Of a DNA stretch of 64,000 nucleotides, positions 31,805 through 41,613 are shown piece by piece. Within the stretch, counting starts at the first letter, position 1; each line of letters begins with the position of its first letter. The stretch comes from Salinimicrobium marinum. GTDB taxonomy: Bacteria > Bacteroidota > Bacteroidia > Flavobacteriales > Flavobacteriaceae. Below the pieces are notes generated by a model. That model had not been told where the DNA came from and ran no database searches. It saw only the letters and a list, made by a program, of their open reading frames with translations. The DNA lies in NCBI RefSeq assembly GCF_014651535.1, contig NZ_BMXB01000002.1:434001-498000 (forward strand), written 5' to 3'. The translations under genes were made by a program, and so were the position numbers.

Positions 31805-34230
31805 ATCACTGCAAGATTTAATTTCCCTTCCAGTTCCCTGAAAGCTTCCACCCATTCCGTTGCCTTTTCGTCATTGCCTGATTCGCTCTTCTTTAAGAAA
31901 TCAGAAAAAGATTCTTCCCTTATTTCATAGGCAATATTCTGTGCCTGCCATCTGTTAATTTGAATAGGGCCATCCTTCAAAATATCTATTAATTCGTTTA
32001 CACATTTAAGGGTATCAATATCATCGGGATGTTCTTTTAAAATTTCCATTAAACTATCCAGTCGCTTATCACTTAGGAAATTAAGGGTCACCGCATCAAG
32101 GTCCACATCTATTAATTCGGCAGATCTTAACTGTCTTTCAAATTTCACCAGATTGAATTTTTCCTCTTTAAGCAGATTCATAAGGCGTGTATTCACAACG
32201 GTACTTACCGGACTTTTTAACCTGTCGGGTGCTTCCATATTGATTTCCTTGTATGCCTGAAGTAAAGGATAGGAATTCTCATAGAGGATCTGCATGGCCC
32301 CTTCTGCATTTTTAAAAGTATTTTCCATTACCAGTTCCATGATGCTTCGCTGCTCGTCACGGAATAAATGCCAGAAAGAATAATTATGATTTCCGAAGTA
32401 ATCGTCCATGATATTGAAGATTTCATAGATATTCCCTTTCTTAAACAATTCGGCTACCGTATTATGTAGCTTTTCAAGCGCTTCGGCTCCCATATACTCT
32501 CTTACACCTCCAAATAAATGCCGGTCTCCAAGATGAATCACGGCATAAGAAATATCTACTTTTTCCCAGGTAATGTCCGACCGGAATTCGGTACGACCAA
32601 TCACCAGTTTCTGTTTTCCGGCTTCGTAGTAATATTTGGTCTTGACTGCAGCACTAAAATTGTACAGGCTCACTTCTGTTGGAAATTCTTCAAAAAGGGA
32701 AGAAACAGCATAATGGGCTCCAATCCGAATCATGTCCAGGGCCATTGGCTTCACGAACTTATTGTATGCCGTTAGCACATTTCCATATTCTGGAATGTTG
32801 CTAGGAATCTTTTCCAGGAGTTTCACGAAATCATCTTCATAATTTTTACCACTAATTTCCTCCGCGAGTTGCACTGCCCGGGTGGCATAGAATACATCCT
32901 GCATGGACTCGATTCCGGTGACCTCATCAAAGAACCAGCCGCAACTGGTGTACATTAACATGGCATGGTACTGCATTTCCAGCAGTTTTAGCAACTTTAT
33001 TTTTTCTTCTTCAGAAAGCTCTTTTTTGATATTTTCCCTTAAAAAAGAAGCTACATTTTCCTGATCCCTGTTAAGGATCACATGAATGTATTTATCTCTT
33101 ACCCTCCATGGATCATCTGTGAACTTCTTCATTTCTTCCTCGTAAAGGGTAATGAGGTTTTCACGCACCCAGTCAAAGGTATTTCTTAAGGGCTCGCGCC
33201 ATTTCTGGTCCCAGTCTCCATTTCCGCCGGTGTTACAACCACAGTCGCTTCTCCATCTTTCTACCCCATGATAACAACTCCAGGAGGTATCTTCAATAAT
33301 TTCTGCTTCATATTGTGGCGGGTGTTTTTCAAGAAACTCCCCATATATGGTAAGCTGTACATCCTCTTCTTCTTCTATATGGTGGAGGCAATATGAAAGT
33401 GCCATTTCCCCAAAACTGTGATGGTGTCCATAACTCTCTCCATCTGTGGCAATATGCATAAGTTCTACCTCATCATTTTCTGATATCTGCCCTTTCAGGC
33501 GGTCAGCAAAACGCTCTCCGTTATCCAGCAATCCTTCAAAAGCAACCCCCTGTGAAGCAGGTCCGTCATAGAAGAATAAGGTGATCTCGTTTCCAGAAGG
33601 AAGTTTACACAAATAAGGTTTCTTAGGGTCTACCTTTGCATCTGTAGCATCTTCCCATTCTTTTGTCCCTATTTTCCGGACTCTTTTTGCCTGATACGGG
33701 GACAAGATCGTGAATTTGATCCCGTGCTTTGCCAGCATTTCAAGCGTACTGGTATTGGCAGCTGTTTCCCCCAACCACATTCCTTCCGGAAAACGGTTGA
33801 ATCTCGATTTAAAATCCTCAATTCCCCAAATTACCTGGGTTTCTTTATCCCTATCATTGGCAAGCGGCATAATTAAATGGTTGTATGCCTGCGCCAGTGC
33901 AGATCCATGGCCCGAAAATCGTTCCTGGCTCTCTTTATCTGCGTCAAGAATTGCCTGGTAGGACTCGGGAGCTTCATTTTTCATCCAGGCCAGCAAAGTT
34001 GGTCCCATATTAAAGCTCATACGAGCATAATTATTAATGATCTCTTCGATCTCTCCTTCAGAATTCATGATCCTGCTGGCAGAATTCCTCCGGTAACATT
34101 CGGCATTAATCCTGTGGTTCCAGTCGTGGTATGGATAAGCCGAATCCTGGATCTCAACTTTGTTAAGCCAGGGGTTTTCGCGTGGTGGCTGATAAAAATG
34201 ACCGTGAACGCATATATACTTTTCTTTCAT
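31801..34230 (-). CDS. GH57/DUF3536 glycoside hydrolase
   Basis: An 809-residue GH57-type protein. The N-terminal 'YICVHGHFYQPPRENPW' opens the GH57 barrel; 'PEGMWLGETAANTSTL' supplies the nucleophile Glu and 'HIATDGESYGHH' the acid/base Asp. The C-terminal part (about residues 300-800) is the long DUF3536 region. GH57 enzymes act on alpha-glucans (amylase, glucanotransferase, branching); the exact activity of DUF3536 members is unassigned. Its position inside a TreYZ-MalQ operon suggests debranching, trimming or transfer on the alpha-glucan. It is not known what step it performs. Confidence 0.85.
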   Translation of the reverse strand: MKEKYICVHGHFYQPPRENPWLNKVEIQDSAYPYHDWNHRINAECYRRNSASRIMNSEGEIEEIINNYARMSFNMGPTLLAWMKNEAPESYQAILDADKESQERFSGHGSALAQAYNHLIMPLANDRDKETQVIWGIEDFKSRFNRFPEGMWLGETAANTSTLEMLAKHGIKFTILSPYQAKRVRKIGTKEWEDATDAKVDPKKPYLCKLPSGNEITLFFYDGPASQGVAFEGLLDNGERFADRLKGQISENDEVELMHIATDGESYGHHHSFGEMALSYCLHHIEEEEDVQLTIYGEFLEKHPPQYEAEIIEDTSWSCYHGVERWRSDCGCNTGGNGDWDQKWREPLRNTFDWVRENLITLYEEEMKKFTDDPWRVRDKYIHVILNRDQENVASFLRENIKKELSEEEKIKLLKLLEMQYHAMLMYTSCGWFFDEVTGIESMQDVFYATRAVQLAEEISGKNYEDDFVKLLEKIPSNIPEYGNVLTAYNKFVKPMALDMIRIGAHYAVSSLFEEFPTEVSLYNFSAAVKTKYYYEAGKQKLVIGRTEFRSDITWEKVDISYAVIHLGDRHLFGGVREYMGAEALEKLHNTVAELFKKGNIYEIFNIMDDYFGNHNYSFWHLFRDEQRSIMELVMENTFKNAEGAMQILYENSYPLLQAYKEINMEAPDRLKSPVSTVVNTRLMNLLKEEKFNLVKFERQLRSAELIDVDLDAVTLNFLSDKRLDSLMEILKEHPDDIDTLKCVNELIDILKDGPIQINRWQAQNIAYEIREESFSDFLKKSESGNDEKATEWVEAFRELEGKLNLAVI

Positions 34231-34310
34231 ATTATTTTTTATTTGGTTTAGCGGGGAGCGAAACTTTATTATAAGATATATTTATTTAATAGTTCAAACA
34301 ATGCTGTGTT

Positions 34311-36119
34311 TTAACTTTCACAAATAATTAAAGAAGAGGCCGGTAAGTTCACCGTATCCCCAGACCTATATTTCTCCTGAAATTCCTGCGATCCCTGCCA
34401 TTTCTTAGCCGCAGAAGCCAAAACTACTTTCCAGCTCCCTTTTTTCTTCGGAAGGATTACTTCCTGTTCTTCGGAATTAAAGTTAAAAACAGCATAAATC
34501 CGGTCTCCGGAAACCAGCATCATTTGCCGCTCCTCATCTGTTTCGATACTTATATCCTCTTTTCTGAGGACATTAAAAGCTCCGTTCTTTCTTAGCTGAA
34601 GTAACTCCTTATAATATTCGAAAATGACAGATTTGGTTTCGTCTTCCCGAAAGTTCCAGTTAAGTTTGGAATGATTGAAGGTATCTTCTGATTGCGGATC
34701 TGGAAATTCTCCGGTTTTGTCGAAAAAGTACTGAAATTCCCTTTTTCTTCCTTCCTGTACAGCCTTCACCAGATCGGAGTCACCGTGACTCACGAAATAC
34801 TGGAACGGATTATCTTCAGCAAACTCCTCCCCCATAAATAGCATGGGTACGAATGGCGCCATTAGAAAAATTCCGGAAACAAGTTTTTGTTGCTCAAAGG
34901 ATATCAACTGTGATAGCCTGTCACCCAAAGGCCGGTTGCCCACCTGATCGTGATTCTGAATACAAACAACAAACTTTGAAGGTGCAAGCCCCTTCGGACT
35001 GTTTCCAACCGACCTTTTCCGGAAGTTGGAATAAGCACCGTCATAAACAAAGGCCTGTTTAAATGATTTTGCCAGTTTGTCCAGGCTTCCGTAATCGGAA
35101 TAATAGCCCTCATTTTCTCCGGTGATCAAGGTATGCACTGAGTGATGAAAATCATCCACCCACTGCGCTTCCAGGCCAAAGCCTCCTTTTTGATACGGAT
35201 TTATAATTTTTGTGTCATTAAGGTCGCTCTCTGCAATTAATGTGTATTTTCTTCCAGATTTATCTTCCAGCTCATCAGTCTTCTGGCTTAGTTCTTTCAG
35301 GAAATGCCGGGCGCCAAGATCGATGATCTCGTGAATGGCATCCAGCCGCAAACCGTCAAAATGATAATCTTCCATCCACATGATAGCATTCTGAATAAAG
35401 AAATTCCTTACCTCATCGGCGTGTTGATCATCAAAGTTAATTGCTTTTCCCCATGGAGTTTCGTATTTTGAAGTGAAATAAGGACCAAATTCAGAAAGAT
35501 AATTCCCTTCCGGCCCCATGTGATTGTACACAGCATCGAGAAGAACCGCAAAGCCCTGTTGATGACAGGCATCGATCATTTTCTTTAATCCTTCTGCCCC
35601 ACCATAGCTGGCCTGGGCCGCATAAGGATATACGCCATCATATCCCCAGTTCCTGTTTCCGGGGAATTGAGAGATTGGCATGATCTCAAGCGTATTTACT
35701 CCAAGTTCCTTTAAATGATCCAGTTTACCGATTACAGCCTCAAAAGTTCCTTCGGGGGTAAAAGTTCCAACATGGAGTTCATAGATGATCATTTGAGAAG
35801 TAGAAAGCCCTTTCCAGCTTTCATCTTTCCACCGGTGGGCATGTTGATCTACGGTACGTGACCAGGAATGGACGCCTTCGGGTTGAGAACGGGAGGCAGG
35901 ATCTGGATATTCTTTTTCTCCATCAAGCCGAAACTTATATAAGGTACCCGGTGTTACTCCGGAAATGTTTTTAATCCAGTATCCCGATTCATCTTTTTCG
36001 AGTGGTTCGGCATCCTTTTTCTCCTTCCATACAACCTCCACCTTTTCTGCTAAAGGTGCCCAAACGGTAAATTTACAGGTGTCTTCATTAATATATTCAG
36101 CTCCTACTTTTCTTCCCAT
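34311..36119 (-). CDS. treZ: Malto-oligosyltrehalose trehalohydrolase (GH13_10)
   Basis: A 602-residue TreZ that cleaves trehalose from the end of maltooligosyltrehalose. The N-terminal CBM48-like domain ('CKFTVWAPLAEKVEVVW', 'LYKFRLDGEKEYPDPASRSQPEG' region; the 'PDPAS-x-xQP-x-G' phrase is a TreZ marker) precedes the GH13 barrel: 'DAVYNHMGPEGNYL', 'DGLRLDAIHEIID' (nucleophile), 'LIAESDLND' (acid/base), 'QNHDQVGN'. Length is normal. It is the first gene of the minus operon, divergent from glgE, with a TAGATTTG -7 box at 36143-36150. It is separated from the GH57 gene by 80 bp, so a second promoter there is possible. Confidence 0.95.
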   Translation of the reverse strand: MGRKVGAEYINEDTCKFTVWAPLAEKVEVVWKEKKDAEPLEKDESGYWIKNISGVTPGTLYKFRLDGEKEYPDPASRSQPEGVHSWSRTVDQHAHRWKDESWKGLSTSQMIIYELHVGTFTPEGTFEAVIGKLDHLKELGVNTLEIMPISQFPGNRNWGYDGVYPYAAQASYGGAEGLKKMIDACHQQGFAVLLDAVYNHMGPEGNYLSEFGPYFTSKYETPWGKAINFDDQHADEVRNFFIQNAIMWMEDYHFDGLRLDAIHEIIDLGARHFLKELSQKTDELEDKSGRKYTLIAESDLNDTKIINPYQKGGFGLEAQWVDDFHHSVHTLITGENEGYYSDYGSLDKLAKSFKQAFVYDGAYSNFRKRSVGNSPKGLAPSKFVVCIQNHDQVGNRPLGDRLSQLISFEQQKLVSGIFLMAPFVPMLFMGEEFAEDNPFQYFVSHGDSDLVKAVQEGRKREFQYFFDKTGEFPDPQSEDTFNHSKLNWNFREDETKSVIFEYYKELLQLRKNGAFNVLRKEDISIETDEERQMMLVSGDRIYAVFNFNSEEQEVILPKKKGSWKVVLASAAKKWQGSQEFQEKYRSGDTVNLPASSLIICES

Positions 36120-36142
36120 AATTTATCAATTAACTCTTATCT

Positions 36143-36150
36143 CAAATCTA
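36143..36150 (-). promoter_or_regulatory. -7 box for the treZ operon
   Basis: The minus strand reads TAGATTTG, matching TAnnTTTG, 24 bp before the treZ ATG in the 188-bp divergent gap to glgE. A weaker TATCTTGA is found on the plus strand near 36271 for glgE. Confidence 0.55.
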
Positions 36151-36307
36151 AGCAAGGATAAAGAAAGTTATGGGGTGTGCTTCAAGGTTTAGTATTTTTT
36201 TAACTGCTGATTTTTACTGACTTGCCTAAATTTAAGTACTTTAAGATATATACCGGAATCTTCTTCGGAATATCTTGAAGAAACAAACCATCAAAAATAG
36301 AAATTGC

Positions 36308-38281
36308 ATGAACTGGGAAGGACACAGAAGAGTAAGTATAGATAATGTAATGCCTCAAATAGACTGCGGGCATTATCCTATAAAAAGAACTATTAATGAA
36401 GAAGTAAAAGTAGAAGCAGACATATTTGCCGATGGTCATGACAAGGTTGATGCCGTTATAGTTTACCGTCAAAAACAAAAAGGCCGCGGAAAAGAAAAGA
36501 AATGGCAGGAATCTCCCTTGACCTTTTCAGAGAATGATCACTGGTCGGGATCATTTAAGGTAGACGACACCGGTGACTATGAATATACCATTGAGGCATG
36601 GGTGGATCATTTTGCGACCTGGCAGTACGGACTTAAGAAAAAATATGACGACAGCCAGCCTATACAAACAGAACTGCTTATAGGTGCAGAGATGATGGAA
36701 GACGCACTAACCCGCGCTTCCACCCCCGACAAAAAGAAAATAAAAGCTTGGATCAAACTGCTTCGAAGTGAAAAAAATGAAAATGAAGCGGTTACAGAAG
36801 CATTGAGTAAGGAAGCAAAAGAGATCATGTACGCATCCCGTGACCGGGAAAAAGCACATAGATTTGACAAAATCCTTCCGCTTCGGGTAGAACGTAAAAG
36901 AGCATTGTTCAGTGCATGGTATGAATTCTTCCCAAGATCTACTTCTCCCAATGAAGGAGAACACGGAACTTTCAAAACCAGCGAGGCCATACTTCCTGAG
37001 ATTGCGAAAATGGGGTTTGATGTCATTTACCTACCGCCCATTCATCCTATAGGTAAAGCCCACAGGAAAGGAGTAAACAATGCCACCCAGGCACAGCCCG
37101 ATGATCCAGGCTCTCCATGGGCAATTGGGTCAGAAGAGGGAGGCCATAAAGCAATACATCCGGAGCTGGGTAGTCTGGAAGATTTTCAAAGTCTAGTGCG
37201 CAGGGCAAAAGAGCTGGATATGGAAATCGCCATTGATTTTGCCATACAGTGTTCCCCCGATCATCCTTATGTAAAGGAGCACCCGCAATGGTTTAAATGG
37301 AGACCCGACGGAACAGTGCAGTACGCCGAAAATCCACCTAAAAAATATCAGGACGTTTTACCGGTAAATTTTGAAACGGAAGACTGGGAAAACCTCTGGA
37401 AAGAACTTAAGAGTATTGTGGATTACTGGATAGACAAAGGAGTAAAAATTTTCCGAGTTGATAATCCGCACACCAAGTCCTTTATATTCTGGGAGTGGCT
37501 AATTGGGGAAATTAATAAGGAGCATGATGATATTATTTTCCTTGCAGAAGCCTTTACCCGACCCAGAGTAATGGAAAAACTCGGGAAAGTAGGATTCAAT
37601 CAGTCCTATACCTACTTCACCTGGAGAAATTCCAAAGAAGAATTCGAGGAATATCTTACTCAGCTGACAAAAACTGAGATGAGGGAATATTACCGACCAA
37701 ACTTCTGGCCCAATACTCCCGATATCCTTCCAATATCCCTGGAAGACAAAGAGGAGCCTTCTTTCATTATAAGGTTGATTCTTGCCGCCACCCTTTCTTC
37801 TAACTGGGGAATCTATGGACCTCTCTTTGAATTAGGATTAAATGAAGCATACCCCGGAAAAGAAGAGTACACCCGTTCAGAAAAATATGAAGTGAAACAC
37901 TGGGACTGGTCCAAAACCACCAAAATAAAAGAAGTGATCGCAAAGATTAATAAGATCAGGAAAGAGAACGAAGCGCTTCAAAGCACCTGGAACATTGAAT
38001 TCTGTGAAACAGATAATGATCACCTACTCTGTTATTCCAAAATAGACCAGGAAGCAAATAATAAGCTGGTGATCGTGGTAAGTCTCGATCCTCAGTACAG
38101 TCAGTCAGGCTGGGTGAAAGTTCCTTTAAAAAGGCTGAAACTGGAGGAGCATCAACCTTTCGAGGTGCACGATCTGCTAGCTGATTCCAGATATACATGG
38201 CAGAACGAATGGAATTATGTGGCCTTACACCCGCAATCAATTCCGGCTCATATTTTCAGAATAGAAAGAATTAAAGCATAA
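36308..38281 (+). CDS. glgE: Alpha-1,4-glucan:maltose-1-phosphate maltosyltransferase
   Basis: A 657-residue GlgE (GH13_3), which extends alpha-1,4-glucan with maltosyl units from alpha-maltose-1-phosphate and releases phosphate. The diagnostic motif 'FRVDNPHTKS' (nucleophile Asp385) is present, as are 'VIYLPPIHPIGKAHRKGVNN' and 'AIDFAIQCSPDHPYVKEHP'. Residue count is normal for GlgE. The frame is open 11 codons earlier from a TTG, but ATG 36308 (MNWEGHRRVSID) is preferred. It heads the plus operon glgE - treS/mak - glgB. GlgE is best known from actinobacteria; its occurrence here with its usual partners confirms a GlgE pathway in this organism. Confidence 0.96.
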   Translation: MNWEGHRRVSIDNVMPQIDCGHYPIKRTINEEVKVEADIFADGHDKVDAVIVYRQKQKGRGKEKKWQESPLTFSENDHWSGSFKVDDTGDYEYTIEAWVDHFATWQYGLKKKYDDSQPIQTELLIGAEMMEDALTRASTPDKKKIKAWIKLLRSEKNENEAVTEALSKEAKEIMYASRDREKAHRFDKILPLRVERKRALFSAWYEFFPRSTSPNEGEHGTFKTSEAILPEIAKMGFDVIYLPPIHPIGKAHRKGVNNATQAQPDDPGSPWAIGSEEGGHKAIHPELGSLEDFQSLVRRAKELDMEIAIDFAIQCSPDHPYVKEHPQWFKWRPDGTVQYAENPPKKYQDVLPVNFETEDWENLWKELKSIVDYWIDKGVKIFRVDNPHTKSFIFWEWLIGEINKEHDDIIFLAEAFTRPRVMEKLGKVGFNQSYTYFTWRNSKEEFEEYLTQLTKTEMREYYRPNFWPNTPDILPISLEDKEEPSFIIRLILAATLSSNWGIYGPLFELGLNEAYPGKEEYTRSEKYEVKHWDWSKTTKIKEVIAKINKIRKENEALQSTWNIEFCETDNDHLLCYSKIDQEANNKLVIVVSLDPQYSQSGWVKVPLKRLKLEEHQPFEVHDLLADSRYTWQNEWNYVALHPQSIPAHIFRIERIKA

Positions 38282-38298
38282 ATAACCAAACTAAATAT

Positions 38299-41200
38299 AT
38301 GACCACTCAAAATATTGACGATCAGGTACACTGGTATAAAGATGCCATCATTTATGAACTCCACATCAAAGCATTTTTTGATAGCAACGGAGACGGAATA
38401 GGAGATTTTCAGGGCCTGCTGGAAAAGCTGGATTACCTAGAAGATCTTGGTGTTACAGCCATCTGGCTGCTGCCTTTCTACCCTTCCCCGCTACGGGATG
38501 ATGGCTATGACATTGCAGATTATTACACCATCAACCCCTCTTACGGAGATATAAAGATCTTTAAAAAACTAATTGAAGAGGCACATAGCCGCGGACTTAA
38601 AATCATCACCGAACTGGTTATTAACCATACATCCGATCAACACCCGTGGTTTCAGAAAGCCCGCCGCGCCCCCGAAGGTTCCAAGTACAGGGATTACTAT
38701 GTATGGTCCGATGATCCTAATAAATATAAGGACGCCCGCATCATCTTTACAGATACCGAACCCTCCAACTGGACCTGGGATCCCGAGGCAAAGGCCTATT
38801 TCTGGCACCGCTTCTTTTCTCATCAACCCGATTTGAACTTTGACAATCCCGATGTGCAACAGGAAGTGTTCAAGATGCTTGATTTCTGGTGTAAAATGGG
38901 GGTGGATGGTTTCCGGCTGGATGCAGTTCCATACCTCTTTGAAAGAGACAATACCAATTGTGAGAACCTGCCGCAGACCCACGAATTCCTGAAAAAATTA
39001 AGAGCTCACGTCGATGAGCATTTCGATAATAAATTATTACTGGCCGAAGCCAACATGTGGCCGGAAGATTCCGCCGCATATTTCGGCGAAGGGGATGAAT
39101 GCCACATGAACTATCATTTTCCAATCATGCCACGAATGTTCATGGCGGTGAAAATGGAAGACCGGTATCCCATTATTGATATCATCGACCAGACTCCAGA
39201 TATTCCGGAATCCTGCCAATGGGCCATTTTCCTGAGAAACCACGATGAACTGACCCTGGAGATGGTGACTGATGAAGAGCGGGATTATATGTATAAGGTA
39301 TACACTAAGGATCCGCAGGCAAAAATCAACGTGGGGATACGCCACAGGCTCGCACCACTTCTGGAAAACAACCGGAACAAGATCGAGTTGATGAACGTAT
39401 TGTTGTTTTCCCTTCCCGGAACCCCCGTGATCTATTACGGCGACGAAATAGGAATGGGAGACAACTTCTACCTGGGTGACCGCGACGGGGTTCGAACCCC
39501 TATGCAATGGTCGGCAGACAGAAACGCCGGATTCTCACGTGCCAATCCGCACAAACTTTATCTTCCGGTAATTATAGATCCCGAATACAAGTATGAATCG
39601 GTGAATGTGGAATCGCAGCAAATGAACTCCTCTTCCCTTTTATGGTGGATGAAACGAATCATTAGTATGCGTAAAAAATTTAAGGCTTTTGGACGCGGGG
39701 ATATAAAATTCCTCTCCCCTTCTAACGCCAAGATTATCGCGTACACCCGTACCTATGAAGACGAAGACATTCTAGTGCTGGGGAACCTTTCCCGTTTTCC
39801 GCAGGCTGCAGAGCTTGAGCTGGAAAATTATGAAGGTTATACTCCGGTAGAGGTGTTTAGCCACAATAAATTCCCCAAGGTAACAGAAGATCCATACCTC
39901 TTTACCATGGCACCCCACGGCTATTACTGGTTTGTCCTGGAAAAGGAAAAGGGTGAAGAAGAAGGAAAAACTTACAGCCAGACTTTGAAGATCGAAAAAT
40001 GGTCTCAGTTATTCGGAAACAAAATGAAAACAAGGCTGGAAAGCAAGATCCTTCCGAATTATATGAACACCTGCAGATGGTTTGGAGGAAAATCCAGAGT
40101 GATCCAGAATATTACTATTAAGAATACTATAGATATTCCGGTGGAAAACCTGCACGCTACTCTTATGCTTGTAGAAGTGAATTATAATGACGGTTTACCC
40201 GAAGTATACCAGCTCCCGCTGGCTTTCCTACCAAGGGAGCCTGAAGAAGACCTGAAGGAAATTCCGAATAAAGGAATTATTGCAAACCTTCAGCTGGATG
40301 GTAAAGAAGGTATTCTCTTTGATGCTGTGTACGATGAAGGTTTCAGAAATACGATTTTTACCAATATCAGGGAAAACCAGAACCTTGAGAAAGACGGGGC
40401 AGAGCTTAAATTTTACCAAAGTGAAAGTGGGGAATCCCTGGGAGACGGAGAAATTCATTCCAAGATCCTCAATGCGGAACAGAGCAACACCTCCATGATC
40501 TATGATAATAAATTTTTCCTAAAATTATACAGGAAACTTGACAATACGATCAATCCAGATCTTGAAATTTCCAGATATTTATCTGAAAAGACCAATTATG
40601 AAAATGCACCGCGATTTGTAGGTGCCATAGAATATGACTTGGGACCCAATAATATGATTGTCCTTGGTATGATGCAGTGTTTGGTGCCCAACCAGGGAGA
40701 TGCCTGGGATTATACCAAAGATTCGCTGGAAAGATTCTTTGAAAACGTAATGACGCGACCAAAGGAAATGGAGTTTGAACCAACAAAGGGAGAACTTACC
40801 GAGGCAATGAATTATGATGAAATTTCAGATTCCATGAAAGACCTTCTGGGAGTTATCTTTCCTGAAAGGATCTCACTGCTGGGACAACGTACTGCCGAAA
40901 TGCACAATGCCCTGGCAGCACACCCCGAAGAAAAAGACTTTGAACCGGAAGCTTTCTCGCTTCATTACCAACGGTCTTTATATTCTTCCTTACAATCTCT
41001 TACCAGAAACTCATTCCAGAATCTACAAAAGAGCCTGAAACAGCTGCCGGAAGAGATAAGGAATGAAGCAAAAGAGATCCTGGATATGAAAAGTGACGTA
41101 CTCAAGGTTTTCAAAAGGGTTTATGATCATAAAATCCCTACCATGAAAATAAGGACCCATGGAGATTATCACCTGGGCCAGGTACTGTGGACCGGAAAAG

Positions 41201-41613
41201 ACTTTATTATAATTGATTTTGAAGGGGAACCTGCAAGAGCCTTTAGTGAACGAAGGTTAAAACGCTCACCACTGCGCGATGTCGCCGGGATGGTACGTTC
41301 TTTCCATTACGCTGCATACAGCAGCATTATGGAACCGGAATTTACACAGCAAAGAAAAGATGGACATCTTGAGCAATGGGCAGAAAGCTGGTACTATCAT
41401 ATTACCCGGCTGTTCCTGCAGGGTTACCATGAAAAAGTGGGTGAAAGCACCTTTATTCCGCCAGATCAGGAGGATTTCAAGATCCTGATGGAAACATTCC
41501 TGCTTGAAAAAGCAGTTTATGAACTGAATTACGAATTAAACAACCGTCCTGATTGGGTAATAATTCCATTAAGGGGCATAAAAACTATTATAGGGAGGTA
41601 CAGAAATGGCTAA
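38299..41613 (+). CDS. treS: Trehalose synthase-maltokinase fusion
   Basis: A 1104-residue bifunctional protein. Residues about 1-550 are trehalose synthase (GH13_16): 'ELVINHTSDQHPWFQKARRAP', 'DGFRLDAVPYLFE' (nucleophile Asp208), 'LLAEANMWPED', 'LRNHDELTLEMV'. Residues about 575-1104 are a maltokinase (Mak/Pep2, aminoglycoside-phosphotransferase fold): 'CRWFGGKSR', catalytic 'THGDYHLGQVLW' (about 953-964) and 'IDFEGEPARAFSERRLKRSPLRDVAGMVRSFHYAA'-type region. TreS turns trehalose into maltose; Mak phosphorylates it to maltose-1-phosphate for GlgE. TreS-Mak fusion is known in several lineages. It follows glgE by 17 bp and overlaps glgB by 8 bp. Confidence 0.95.
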   Translation: MTTQNIDDQVHWYKDAIIYELHIKAFFDSNGDGIGDFQGLLEKLDYLEDLGVTAIWLLPFYPSPLRDDGYDIADYYTINPSYGDIKIFKKLIEEAHSRGLKIITELVINHTSDQHPWFQKARRAPEGSKYRDYYVWSDDPNKYKDARIIFTDTEPSNWTWDPEAKAYFWHRFFSHQPDLNFDNPDVQQEVFKMLDFWCKMGVDGFRLDAVPYLFERDNTNCENLPQTHEFLKKLRAHVDEHFDNKLLLAEANMWPEDSAAYFGEGDECHMNYHFPIMPRMFMAVKMEDRYPIIDIIDQTPDIPESCQWAIFLRNHDELTLEMVTDEERDYMYKVYTKDPQAKINVGIRHRLAPLLENNRNKIELMNVLLFSLPGTPVIYYGDEIGMGDNFYLGDRDGVRTPMQWSADRNAGFSRANPHKLYLPVIIDPEYKYESVNVESQQMNSSSLLWWMKRIISMRKKFKAFGRGDIKFLSPSNAKIIAYTRTYEDEDILVLGNLSRFPQAAELELENYEGYTPVEVFSHNKFPKVTEDPYLFTMAPHGYYWFVLEKEKGEEEGKTYSQTLKIEKWSQLFGNKMKTRLESKILPNYMNTCRWFGGKSRVIQNITIKNTIDIPVENLHATLMLVEVNYNDGLPEVYQLPLAFLPREPEEDLKEIPNKGIIANLQLDGKEGILFDAVYDEGFRNTIFTNIRENQNLEKDGAELKFYQSESGESLGDGEIHSKILNAEQSNTSMIYDNKFFLKLYRKLDNTINPDLEISRYLSEKTNYENAPRFVGAIEYDLGPNNMIVLGMMQCLVPNQGDAWDYTKDSLERFFENVMTRPKEMEFEPTKGELTEAMNYDEISDSMKDLLGVIFPERISLLGQRTAEMHNALAAHPEEKDFEPEAFSLHYQRSLYSSLQSLTRNSFQNLQKSLKQLPEEIRNEAKEILDMKSDVLKVFKRVYDHKIPTMKIRTHGDYHLGQVLWTGKDFIIIDFEGEPARAFSERRLKRSPLRDVAGMVRSFHYAAYSSIMEPEFTQQRKDGHLEQWAESWYYHITRLFLQGYHEKVGESTFIPPDQEDFKILMETFLLEKAVYELNYELNNRPDWVIIPLRGIKTIIGRYRNG
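41592..41598 (+). promoter_or_regulatory. Shine-Dalgarno-like ribosome binding site for glgB
   Basis: AGGGAGG lies 7 nt before the glgB ATG, inside the end of the treS-mak frame. Most starts in the window lack any such sequence, so this one may raise re-initiation on the overlapping gene. Confidence 0.5.

Noticed and set aside
31805-31855. 17-codon extension of treY
   Set aside because: Overlaps the GH57 gene without similarity; ATGA junction at 31801-31804 explains the start.
39037-39507. 156-codon minus frame inside treS
   Set aside because: Antisense of the trehalose synthase domain; His/Val-rich translation typical of reverse frames.
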